A stretch of DNA of 8,524 nucleotides from an uncultured Verrucomicrobiales bacterium (GTDB lineage: Bacteria; Verrucomicrobiota; Verrucomicrobiia; Verrucomicrobiales; Akkermansiaceae), in the NCBI GenBank assembly GCA_937893015.1, contig CALBJX010000017.1:1-8524 (forward strand). Reading direction: 5' to 3'. Both the position numbers and the translations under genes were made by a program. Of this stretch, positions 1-6,657 are shown piece after piece. Position 1 is the stretch's first letter. The number at the start of each line of letters is the position of its first letter. The notes under the pieces are model-generated. The model did no database searches and had not been told where the DNA came from. It saw only the letters and a list, made by a program, of their open reading frames with translations.

Positions 1-1
1 C

Positions 2-26
2 TACAGCATTCAAAATGCTGTATACT
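2..26 (+). promoter_or_regulatory. Perfect 9-bp inverted repeat abutting a possible -10 box upstream of the PEP-CTERM gene
   Basis: TACAGCATT (2-10) and AATGCTGTA (14-22) are exact reverse complements separated by CAA. The right arm runs into TATACT (21-26), which matches a sigma70 -10 box at five of six positions. A -35 box at the usual distance would lie outside the window. If this is the promoter, the 5' leader would be about 60 nt and the repeat would sit in the spacer and -10 region, where an operator could act. Alternatives are a factor-binding site without a promoter or a hairpin ending an upstream transcript; the following bases are not T-rich, which weakens the terminator reading. 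Confidence 0.3.
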
Positions 27-95
27 TCCCCCAGTTCAACAAAGGGCGCGGTGTACCCGCACCCAGACTCAATTTTACATAATCGACTCATACTC

Positions 96-3000
96 ATGAA
101 ACTGCGACTTCCGAAACAACTCTGCGCGGCGCTGGTGGCTGCCACCTTGTTGCCGACTGCCATGGCAACGACATTGAGCGATGCTACGTTGAGTATTGAC
201 TCATTTGATACTGCGACCATCGGCAAGTTGAAAGATGCGGGCTGGACATTCGCTAATGTCTCAGGCACAAATGACGGTTTCTTCACCACGGGTTCCTCGG
301 CCGGTGTTATTACTCCTGCAAGCGGGACCGACCTGACAACGAACGTTATAAGTGGTGGCAATCGATGGACGTGGTCCGGCATCGTTACTGTGAAGATTTC
401 CTCCCTGAAAAATGCAGAATTACTACATGGCGGTACGGGGGCAACAGGGGCAAGTGCCGGTATAGGTCTGGGCGTAACGGGGGTGGCTGATAATCAATCC
501 GCCGCCAAGGTGACAGGTACGTGGCAGAACAATGCTTATCAAAATACCACTTCTACTGAGTTTAATCCCTCTGACTATGACAATGGAGACGGAACGATTA
601 CGCTGGGCGTGATTTTTAATGGCGGCAATGGCACAACCGTATACGTTGGCAACAACGTTTCCAAAGGAGATGGCGGGCTTCGTTGGAACACAAATACTGA
701 GCATGTGTATCTTTCCGGCACCTCCGGCATTATCTATGAAAGTCTCTACTGGTTTGATAAGGCGCTGACTGCAGATGAGATGAAAGCAGCCATGGCCCAG
801 ACCGGCACCAACACTCTGACGTGGCTCGGCGAAGGTGAACGCGCCACATGGAATGCCACGGATGCAATGTGGCTCGACGGGGAAGAAAGCGTAGCCTTCA
901 CCACCAGCACAGGCACAAAGCGCAACACCGTCGTCTTCGGGGCGGAGGGGGTTAAGAATATTGATGTCGTCGGCGATGTGCAGACGGCGGCAGGTGTGCG
1001 TGTGGATTCCGGTAACTATTCGTTCACGGTGAAAGATAATGCCACCCTCAAGCTCAACCAGTTGACGGTTGCCAATGGTGCAACGGCCGCATTTGCAACG
1101 GAAGGCAGCGGCTCTCTTGAACTGGATGGCACCATCGGCGGGCAGATTACGCTCACCAATGGCGCCGTCGTGAAAGACTATGCTTATGTCACCTCCGGCA
1201 AGCTTGAGCTTGGTGCCGACAGTGCTATCGTCGTGCAAAACGGCGGTGTGCTGAATGTGGCTGCCACTCAGAATGGTAGGGAAAGCTACGTTCATGGTGC
1301 GGTGGAAGTGCAGAACGGCGGCAAGCTGATTCTCCGCGGTAAGGATGCCACGGGTTACAACGGCGGAGCTAATTCGATGAAGAAGATTACCATTGCCGAA
1401 GGCGGCAAGCTGGTGTTTGATTTCAACAACAACGATAACGAAACCTTCGCCGGGACGCTTATCCTCGATGGTAGCATCGAAAATCACAACACGGCCTATT
1501 ACAGTCGCTTGGATATGTTCGGCGGCTCCGCAAAGATTCAGGTCAGCGATAACAAGCAAGCATCCCTTTCTTCTGGCGTGATGCTGAACCTCCGTCAGAA
1601 CAACACAGAACTCAATATCGGCAGCGGCGCCAGCCTGACTCTTAACAGAGGGTTAAAGGGTGAAGGCACCGAAGGCAACGATATCATCAACAAGACCGGT
1701 AACGGCAATCTGATTATCAAGAACACTGTTGACATCAAGGGCATCACCCTTTATGACGGCACTATCACGTTTGAGGGTAACGGCAGCATCGGCGCCATTA
1801 CCACCAACGAGCATAGCAGCAGAGACTATTTCGATCGCCACATGCTGGTGAAAGAGGGCGTCACTCTCAGCGCGACAAGTCTGACCAACTCTTGGAGCAT
1901 GGGAACCATCACAGTTAATGGTACGCTCAATTTCAGCGGTGAGGTTAGCACCTCTGCCGGCGGTAACGGCGGACGCGAAACGGATAACCTTATCACGGGT
2001 ACCGGTTCCGTCACTGCAGCTTCGCTGACAGTCGGCAACGTTTCCTCTGCCAACATCGGGGTGAAAAACTTCACGGTCACAGGCACCTCCTCCATTGGCG
2101 GCAACGGACTGCATGTTTTGGATGGTGCTACGCTCAACATGCAGGGCGGCGCAACCATCAGCAACACGCTGAGCATCCGCGGCGGCTCCGTTAATCTGAC
2201 AGGCAATGTCAACAACGCTCTTAACGGTACGATTGAGTTCACCAAAGCCGGCAGCGCGCTGACCTTTTCCTCCGGCGATCAAAAGCTCAACACTCTCGAT
2301 TTCTCCAAGGGGCACGCTGCCGGCGGTACTGTTACCATTGCAGGAGATGCACACGTGACAGCCAACAACATGTGGCAGAATGAAAGTGTGGCTATCAAGC
2401 TGAATCAGGGGGGCTCTCTCGCGACGGGTAACATCGTCATAACCGGTCTCAAAGGAGGCGGCGCGATTGCTTCTGCATCGACCAGTAGCGATAACAATGA
2501 CAAGTACGGTATCGGTAACACGATGTACACCCTTTCCGGTGTCGGGATTTCCTATGCCGGCGGTTCTGACATCACCCTTGCCAACAAGCTCAATGGCGTC
2601 AGCCTGACCAACGACAGCACCCACGCCATGACCGCAACCAATGTTCAGGCTGTTGCAAATGCGTTGCGCGATGTGAACGTGAACCAAGGCAACATCACTA
2701 TCAAGAACCTCTCAGCTCAAGTCACGTATGAGCTCAACAACTTGGTTATGGCCGGTTCCAAGACGGCAGCCTTCTACACCGATGCCAACGGCACAAATGA
2801 AGGCAATATTGCCGTCAGCGGCACGCTGACCGCGGGCAACGGCGCCACGCTCAACGCCAACCTCACCATGAAGGGCGGCTCCACCATCGCTGTAAGCGGT
2901 GAGAACGGGCTGCACATGGGCAGCAGCGTCACCCTCGAGCAGGGCAACGGGAAGATTAACCTCAGCGACAACATCATCAACGGCCTCAACAGCCTGACAG

Positions 3001-3278
3001 TGGGTGAGGGTCTGACGCTCTTCTCGGGTGTGGATGCGTTCAACATCAACGGCGCGACCTACGATGCCGGCACCACGTACAAGGCAGGCGACTTCTTCAA
3101 CCTCAGCAACAGCGACGTAGCGGTCACCCGTCCTTGGGACTTCGTGGTGAAATACACCGCCAATGCAGCCAGCGACGGCGGCGTGGTTTCCCTGTGGATG
3201 GAGACCCCCGAACCCGCCACCGCCACGCTGAGCCTGCTGGCGCTGGCCGCCCTCGCTGCCCGCCGCAAGCGCAAGTAA
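96..3278 (+). CDS. PEP-CTERM-sorted surface protein with LamG-like domain and autotransporter-type beta-strand repeats
   Basis: Predicted 1060-residue exported protein. Residues 1-24 form a signal peptide: basic start MKLRLPKQ, hydrophobic core, AMA before the likely cleavage site. About residues 30-236 look like a LamG/concanavalin-A-type beta-sandwich ending in the familiar FDKALTADEMKAAM pattern. From about 240 to 1020 the protein is Gly/Asn/Thr/Ser-rich with repeated short hydrophobic strands (for example GNYSFTVKDNATL), as in autotransporter-associated beta-strand repeats that fold into a beta-helix. The C-terminus (1037-1060) is a PEP-CTERM signal: PEP at 1038-1040, hydrophobic segment, then RRKRK. 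Proteins of this class are thought to be processed by an exosortase and displayed at the cell surface; no exosortase gene is in the window. An in-frame ATG at 15 would add 27 residues before the signal peptide, so the start at 96 is preferred, although no Shine-Dalgarno sequence is visible. Ligand and exact role cannot be told; adhesion or glycan binding is only a guess from the LamG fold. Confidence 0.88.
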   Translation: MKLRLPKQLCAALVAATLLPTAMATTLSDATLSIDSFDTATIGKLKDAGWTFANVSGTNDGFFTTGSSAGVITPASGTDLTTNVISGGNRWTWSGIVTVKISSLKNAELLHGGTGATGASAGIGLGVTGVADNQSAAKVTGTWQNNAYQNTTSTEFNPSDYDNGDGTITLGVIFNGGNGTTVYVGNNVSKGDGGLRWNTNTEHVYLSGTSGIIYESLYWFDKALTADEMKAAMAQTGTNTLTWLGEGERATWNATDAMWLDGEESVAFTTSTGTKRNTVVFGAEGVKNIDVVGDVQTAAGVRVDSGNYSFTVKDNATLKLNQLTVANGATAAFATEGSGSLELDGTIGGQITLTNGAVVKDYAYVTSGKLELGADSAIVVQNGGVLNVAATQNGRESYVHGAVEVQNGGKLILRGKDATGYNGGANSMKKITIAEGGKLVFDFNNNDNETFAGTLILDGSIENHNTAYYSRLDMFGGSAKIQVSDNKQASLSSGVMLNLRQNNTELNIGSGASLTLNRGLKGEGTEGNDIINKTGNGNLIIKNTVDIKGITLYDGTITFEGNGSIGAITTNEHSSRDYFDRHMLVKEGVTLSATSLTNSWSMGTITVNGTLNFSGEVSTSAGGNGGRETDNLITGTGSVTAASLTVGNVSSANIGVKNFTVTGTSSIGGNGLHVLDGATLNMQGGATISNTLSIRGGSVNLTGNVNNALNGTIEFTKAGSALTFSSGDQKLNTLDFSKGHAAGGTVTIAGDAHVTANNMWQNESVAIKLNQGGSLATGNIVITGLKGGGAIASASTSSDNNDKYGIGNTMYTLSGVGISYAGGSDITLANKLNGVSLTNDSTHAMTATNVQAVANALRDVNVNQGNITIKNLSAQVTYELNNLVMAGSKTAAFYTDANGTNEGNIAVSGTLTAGNGATLNANLTMKGGSTIAVSGENGLHMGSSVTLEQGNGKINLSDNIINGLNSLTVGEGLTLFSGVDAFNINGATYDAGTTYKAGDFFNLSNSDVAVTRPWDFVVKYTANAASDGGVVSLWMETPEPATATLSLLALAALAARRKRK

Positions 3279-3307
3279 GCATAGGCAGCAACCAAGCAAA
3301 AACTTCC

Positions 3308-3345
3308 AAGCCCATCCCGCCGCTGACGGGGTGGGCTTCTTGTAT
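3308..3345 (+). terminator. Rho-independent terminator of the PEP-CTERM gene
   Basis: A 12-bp stem pairs 3308-3319 (AAGCCCATCCCG) with 3327-3338 (CGGGGTGGGCTT), containing one G-U wobble and a 7-nt loop, followed by the T-rich stretch CTTGTAT. It lies 29 bases past the stop codon. The tandem repeat array begins immediately after it, so read-through into the array from this promoter should be limited. Confidence 0.82.
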
Positions 3346-3650
3346 CGGGCTGCATGCAACCGCCCGCCAAGCCCGCTGCGCGCACCTCCCATCGGGTTGC
3401 ATGTAACCGCCTACCTTGGCCCCCGCCGCGCACCTCCCATCGGGTTGCATGCAACCGCCTACCATACCCCACGCCGCGCACTCCCACGGGTTGCATGTAA
3501 CCGCCTACCTTGGCCCCACGCCGCGCACTCCCACGGGTTGCATGTAACCGCCTACCTTGGCCCCCGCCGCGCACCTCCTATCGGGTTGCATGCAACCGCA
3601 CACCAAGCCCGCGCCGCGCCCCTTCCCGAGGGTTGCATGCGGCCCTATCA
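3344..3650. repeat. Tandem array of about 47-bp units, each with a GGTTGCATGYAACC palindrome
   Basis: Units begin at about 3344, 3391, 3439, 3486, 3533, 3580 and 3628 (the last is partial). The 14-base cores start at 3348, 3395, 3443, 3489, 3536, 3584 and 3631, giving steps of 47, 48, 46, 47, 48 and 47 bp. The cores at 3443 and 3584 are perfect palindromes (GGTTGCATGCAACC). Those at 3395, 3489 and 3536 carry T for C on the right side, and the first and last are degenerate. Linkers are GC-rich and also conserved (CGCCTACC, then CCGCGCAC and CTCCC), in two flavours: CCAAGCCCGC in units 1 and 6, CCTTGGCCCC in units 2, 4 and 5. Unit length is not a constant multiple of three and reading frames through the array shift, so it is not a coding repeat. 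Conserved linkers argue against CRISPR. Together with the terminator before it and the promoter after it, this fills the gene-free interval 3279-3729. Function unknown. Confidence 0.9.
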
Positions 3651-3669
3651 GAATGAGCGAAGGTGGGAA

Positions 3670-3707
3670 ATTGTGCTTGAACAATCAGATGTGATTTGTT
3701 AGATTGT
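3670..3707 (+). promoter_or_regulatory. Promoter and possible operator of the RHH-like gene
   Basis: TTGAAC (3677-3682) and TAGATT (3700-3705) match -35 and -10 consensus at four of six bases each, with an ideal 17-bp spacer, predicting a start near 3712. Three copies of one half-site overlie it: ATTGT (3670-3674), ACAAT (3681-3685) and ATTGT (3703-3707), spaced 11 and 22 bp, that is one and two helical turns. The outer pair extends to ACAATC and GATTGT. The arrangement would suit autorepression by a dimeric DNA-binding protein such as the one encoded just downstream; this is inference. Confidence 0.5.
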
Positions 3708-3729
3708 CATCATGCCCGGAGTTCATGCA

Positions 3730-4095
3730 ATGGAGAAAAGGCCGCTGACTGTGTGGGTGCCGGCGGATGTGTATGCGAAGTTTGCGGCACTCGCCAAGCG
3801 GCATGGGGTACCGATGTCGGAGATGTTGGCGCGGGTGATGCGGGATGTTTCTCAGGATGAAAAGTTGTCGGAGGCCCAGGAGCTGGAGCTGCGGCGCAGG
3901 CTGCGCGACCGGACTGTGACTGTGGCTGATGTGGCGGCGGCAGTGGCACTGGAGGCTGCAGCGACAGTAGCAGACGTGGTGGATCATACACTGCTCACCT
4001 ATCCCTCCATCACGAAAGCCCTCCATCCCGCACCATGGCATAAGCCGCGCCCGATTCCCAAGCTCGGCAGTCGCAAGAAGAAGGGGAAATCCTGA
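3730..4095 (+). CDS. Small ribbon-helix-helix-like protein, putative DNA-binding regulator
   Basis: A 121-residue protein. The N-terminus fits a ribbon-helix-helix pattern: beta strand RPLTVWVP (about 4-11), helix A ADVYAKFAALAKRHG (12-26), turn, helix B PMSEMLARVMRDV (28-40). The strand would enter the major groove in the dimer. Residues 43-61 are charged and probably helical, 62-90 are Ala/Val-rich and helical, and the tail is Pro-rich then basic (RKKKGK). That C-terminal part is longer than in minimal RHH repressors and I do not recognise it. ATG 3730 is chosen because GGAG (3718-3721) lies 8 nt before it and the predicted transcript starts near 3712. The alternative ATG at 3712 would add MPGVHA and would sit at the transcript start without a ribosome site. 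No toxin gene follows, so an antitoxin role is not supported. It could be an autoregulator, a protein acting on the adjacent palindromic array, or a divergent plasmid-partition-like RHH protein. The RHH assignment comes from pattern reading only. Confidence 0.68.
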   Translation: MEKRPLTVWVPADVYAKFAALAKRHGVPMSEMLARVMRDVSQDEKLSEAQELELRRRLRDRTVTVADVAAAVALEAAATVADVVDHTLLTYPSITKALHPAPWHKPRPIPKLGSRKKKGKS

Positions 4096-4120
4096 ATGTT
4101 GGTAAGCGCACCGACATGCG

Positions 4121-4137
4121 CCGCCGAAGCCCGGCGG
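4121..4137 (+). other. Short GC hairpin between the RHH-like gene and recQ
   Basis: CCGCCG (4121-4126) pairs with CGGCGG (4132-4137) around the loop AAGCC. No T-run follows, so it is a poor intrinsic terminator. AAGCCC (4127-4132) could instead pair with GGGCTT (4148-4153), which overlaps the proposed recQ -35 box. It may weakly attenuate read-through from the upstream gene or have no role. Confidence 0.3.
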
Positions 4138-4151
4138 AACAGCCTTTGGGC

Positions 4152-4180
4152 TTGTGTCTGCAGATGGGTTCGGATAGAAT
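4152..4180 (+). promoter_or_regulatory. Probable recQ promoter
   Basis: TTGTGT (4152-4157), a 17-bp spacer and TAGAAT (4175-4180, five of six to TATAAT). The usual distance from the -10 box puts transcription start at about 4187, which is the A of the recQ ATG. There is no Shine-Dalgarno sequence before that ATG, consistent with a leaderless message. Confidence 0.5.
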
Positions 4181-4186
4181 ACCTCC

Positions 4187-6433
4187 ATGCCGGATTCCCC
4201 TGAAACAACGGAACGTTCGAAGGATGCCCCCCTGTGTGCCGAGGAGGCCGGGGATGATGCGTCCGCTTGCGGGGAGGCCCCGGCCGTGGGTGCGGAGGTG
4301 CTGGCGGTGTTGCAGCAGGCCTTCGGCTTCGATGCGCTGCGCACGGGGCAGGAGGCGGTCGTGGCCGCCGTGATGCAGGGGCGGGATGCCATGGCTATCA
4401 TGCCCACGGGCGGCGGCAAGTCGCTCTGCTACCAGCTCCCTGCCCTGTGTCGGGAGGGGCTGACAGTGGTCGTCTCCCCGCTCATTGCGCTGATGAAGGA
4501 CCAGGTGGATGCCCTGCAAGCGCGCGGCATCCCCGCGGCCGCCATCAATTCCTCGCTGGGGGCGGAGGAGTATCGGCAGGTGATGGCCGCGCTGCAGAGC
4601 GGCGAATTGAAGCTGCTCTACGTCGCCCCCGAGCGTTTCTCGCAGCAGGGTTTCATGAACACCCTGCGGCGCATGCGGGTGTCGCTGCTGGCGATTGACG
4701 AGGCGCACTGCCTGAGCCAGTGGGGGCACGATTTCCGCCCCGACTACCTGCGGCTCGGGCGTGCACGGCAGGAGCTCGGCTGCCCGCAGACGCTGGCCCT
4801 CACCGCCACGGCGACGGAGCACGTGCGGCAGGATATTTTATCGGTGCTGGGGCTGAACGAGCCCGCCGTCATCATCAGCGGGTTCGGGCGCGAGAATCTG
4901 GACTTCCGCATCACGCCGTGCGACACGCGCCGCGACAAGTTCGAGCGCATTGCCGAGGTGGCGAAGAAGTGGCGGCAGGGCATTGTGTACTGCTCCACCC
5001 GCAAGACAGTGATGCTGGTGTTCGAGGACCTCGTCAAACGCCACATCAACGCCGTGGCTTACCACGCGGGCATGACGGACAGCGAGCGCGCCTTCTCGCA
5101 GGATGCGTTCCTCTCCCGCCGCGCGGATGTGGTGGTCGCCACGAACGCCTTCGGCATGGGCATCGACCGCGCGGATGTGCGCTTCGTGGTGCATTTCGAG
5201 ATTCCCGGCAGCGTGGAAGCCTATTATCAGGAGGCGGGCCGCGCGGGGCGAGACGGCGAGCCCGCCGTCTGCGAGCTGCTCTTCAACCACGCGGACCTCA
5301 AAACCCAGGAATTTTTCTACGAAGGGGCGAACCCGCCGATTCCCGTCGTCCGTGCGCTGTACAACCTGCTGCGGGCGCGCTGCTCCTTCGAGACCCACGA
5401 GCTGCAGATGACGGCGGACGAGATGACCGCCGAGCTGGGCACGGATGTGAACCCCATGGCGGTGAGCACCGCGCTCTCCATGCTGGTGCATGCGGGGGCG
5501 ATTGAGCGCTACGACATCCCCGGCACCCTCACCAAAGGAACGCGCGTGTGCGCCCCCGAAAAGCGCTTTGAGGAGCTGGATATCGACCGCAACGCGCTGG
5601 AGGAAAAAGCCCGCCGCGACCACCGCAAGATTGAGGCCATGACGCGCTATGCCTACTCCACGGGCTGCCGCCAGCAATGGATTCTCGACTACTTCGGCGA
5701 GCAGAACAGCGAGCCCTGCGGCCACTGCGACCAGTGCGACTCGGGCGAAGCCGCCCCCGCCGAAGAGCTGGAGGGCGAGGAGGCCGTCACCGTCCGCAAG
5801 GCTCTGGCGGGTGTTGCCCGCGCCTCCAAACGCGGCGACAACGGCGCGTGGGAGGCCATCTACGGCAAGGGCAAAATCATGGACATGCTGCGCGGGGCGA
5901 AGAACGCCTCCATGCATGTGTACCTGACGCGGCTCTCCACCTACGGCCTGCTGAAGCACCTGACGGACGCGAAGATGAAAGCGCTCTTCCGCGCCATGCA
6001 GGAGGCGGGGCTGTTGGAGCGCCAAGGCTCCGAGATGCCGCTGCTCACCCTCTCCCCCAAGGGCGAGGAGGTGATGATGAGCCGTGCGCCCGTGCGCGTA
6101 TCCCGCCGCGGCTGGTGCGGCGCGGCGGTGCCCGCTGTGCGCTCGGCCAAGGATGCCCGGCAGGAGCGGTTGCAACGCGCGGCGGCGGCCATCGCCCTCG
6201 GGCGGGAGGAGCGTGCGCTCTACGAGCGTCTGGCGGCCCTGCGCCGCGAGCTGGCGGAGGAGTTCGGCATGCCCGCCTTCCGCATCATGCGCAACGACAC
6301 CTTGCACGCCTTCGCCACCATCAAACCGACCACCCGTGCGGCGGCCTCGCGCATCAAGGGAGTCGGGCCGTGGATGGAGGAGCACGTGATTGACGCCTTC
6401 ATTGAGCTCATCTGCGACTACGAAAACGTCTGA
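4187..6433 (+). CDS. recQ: ATP-dependent DNA helicase RecQ
   Basis: A 748-residue 3'-5' superfamily 2 DNA helicase acting in recombination and fork repair. Visible in order: RecQ motif 0 around residues 46-56 (FGFDALRTGQE), Walker A TGGGKS (74-79), motif Ia VVSPLIALMKDQV (95-107), DEAH (171-174) followed by the RecQ aromatic-rich loop CLSQWGHDFRPDY, motif III LTATAT (205-210), motif IV IVYCSTRKT (266-274), motif V with ATNAFGMGIDRADVR (318-332), motif VI QEAGRAGRDG (348-357). The zinc site is Cys494, Cys511, Cys514 and Cys517, followed by a winged-helix RQC region to about 630 and one HRDC domain (about 678-745, with HAFATIKPTT and GVGPWMEEH). It is longer than the roughly 610-residue Escherichia coli enzyme because of an acidic 40-residue N-terminal extension, a Glu/Ala-rich linker after the zinc site (520-533) and a basic linker (635-672) before HRDC. 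All catalytic residues expected of an active enzyme are present. It begins 91 bp after the RHH-like gene and probably has its own promoter. Confidence 0.97.
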   Translation: MPDSPETTERSKDAPLCAEEAGDDASACGEAPAVGAEVLAVLQQAFGFDALRTGQEAVVAAVMQGRDAMAIMPTGGGKSLCYQLPALCREGLTVVVSPLIALMKDQVDALQARGIPAAAINSSLGAEEYRQVMAALQSGELKLLYVAPERFSQQGFMNTLRRMRVSLLAIDEAHCLSQWGHDFRPDYLRLGRARQELGCPQTLALTATATEHVRQDILSVLGLNEPAVIISGFGRENLDFRITPCDTRRDKFERIAEVAKKWRQGIVYCSTRKTVMLVFEDLVKRHINAVAYHAGMTDSERAFSQDAFLSRRADVVVATNAFGMGIDRADVRFVVHFEIPGSVEAYYQEAGRAGRDGEPAVCELLFNHADLKTQEFFYEGANPPIPVVRALYNLLRARCSFETHELQMTADEMTAELGTDVNPMAVSTALSMLVHAGAIERYDIPGTLTKGTRVCAPEKRFEELDIDRNALEEKARRDHRKIEAMTRYAYSTGCRQQWILDYFGEQNSEPCGHCDQCDSGEAAPAEELEGEEAVTVRKALAGVARASKRGDNGAWEAIYGKGKIMDMLRGAKNASMHVYLTRLSTYGLLKHLTDAKMKALFRAMQEAGLLERQGSEMPLLTLSPKGEEVMMSRAPVRVSRRGWCGAAVPAVRSAKDARQERLQRAAAAIALGREERALYERLAALRRELAEEFGMPAFRIMRNDTLHAFATIKPTTRAAASRIKGVGPWMEEHVIDAFIELICDYENV

Positions 6434-6440
6434 GGAATCA

Positions 6441-6468
6441 ACAACGCGGGAGTTGTGGGGATACCCGC
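6441..6468 (+). other. Overlapping short inverted repeats just after recQ
   Basis: ACAAC (6441-6445) can pair with GTTGT (6452-6456), while the intervening GCGGG (6446-6450) can pair with CCCGC (6464-6468). The two pairings interleave, so the RNA could switch between two weak hairpins; a simultaneous pseudoknot would leave no room for the first loop. No T-run follows, so this is not a convincing terminator for recQ. Chance pairing in GC-rich sequence is possible. Confidence 0.25.
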
Positions 6469-6558
6469 AAAAGGATTGACGATCGGGCGTACTCAAATCA
6501 AGCCGCGGCGGAGCCGAGCAGGAAAGAAGGGCCAAGGACACCATGCGCGAAAAGGCCT

Positions 6559-6597
6559 GCGAGCGCAGCGAGCGGAATTCTCTCTGCGCACATTCCG
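6559..6597. repeat. GCGAGCG direct repeat and CGGAAT/ATTCCG inverted repeat between recQ and ychF
   Basis: GCGAGCG occurs at 6559-6565 and again at 6568-6574, separated by CA. CGGAAT (6573-6578) is the reverse complement of ATTCCG (6592-6597), with a 13-nt pyrimidine-rich loop. No ORF with gene-like features covers this 224-bp spacer. It may form local structure upstream of the ychF promoter; no function can be assigned. Confidence 0.35.
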
Positions 6598-6618
6598 TTC
6601 GGCAAACGCTCATTTATC

Positions 6619-6647
6619 TTGATTCCTGTGCCTCTATCGGGTACAAT
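6619..6647 (+). promoter_or_regulatory. Probable ychF promoter
   Basis: TTGATT (6619-6624) and TACAAT (6642-6647, five of six to TATAAT) with an exact 17-bp spacer. Transcription would start near 6654, only about four bases before the ychF ATG at 6658, again implying an essentially leaderless mRNA. No Shine-Dalgarno sequence fits in that space. Confidence 0.55.
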
Positions 6648-6657
6648 GCCGCGCGTT

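Noticed and set aside
15..95. Upstream ATG at 15 as the start of the PEP-CTERM gene
   Set aside because: It would place 27 polar residues before a textbook signal peptide and lies within the palindrome next to the proposed -10 box.
423..2687. Long minus-strand open frames (423-1559 and 1653-2687) opposite the PEP-CTERM gene
   Set aside because: The plus strand has a coherent signal peptide, repeats and sorting tail across the whole stretch; the antisense translations show no family features.
3344..3650. CRISPR array
   Set aside because: The intervals between the palindromic cores are themselves similar in sequence, so they are not unique spacers, and no cas gene is nearby.
3331..3702. Plus-strand ORF and minus-strand ORFs reading through the palindromic array
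   Set aside because: Unit length varies between 46 and 48 bp, so the peptide repeat changes frame from unit to unit; there is no ribosome site and the ORFs exist only because the repeats are GC-rich.
3730..4095. Antitoxin of a toxin-antitoxin pair
   Set aside because: The N-terminus is RHH-like, but the next gene is recQ and no small toxin-like ORF lies on either side.
6441..6468. H-type pseudoknot or riboswitch after recQ
   Set aside because: The two five-base stems interleave with no bases for the first loop, and the pairing is short enough to be chance.
4838..6613. 591-codon open frame on the minus strand opposite recQ
   Set aside because: It is a shadow of a GC-rich, fully recognisable RecQ gene; its translation is His/Arg/Ala/Val-rich with no recognisable domain.
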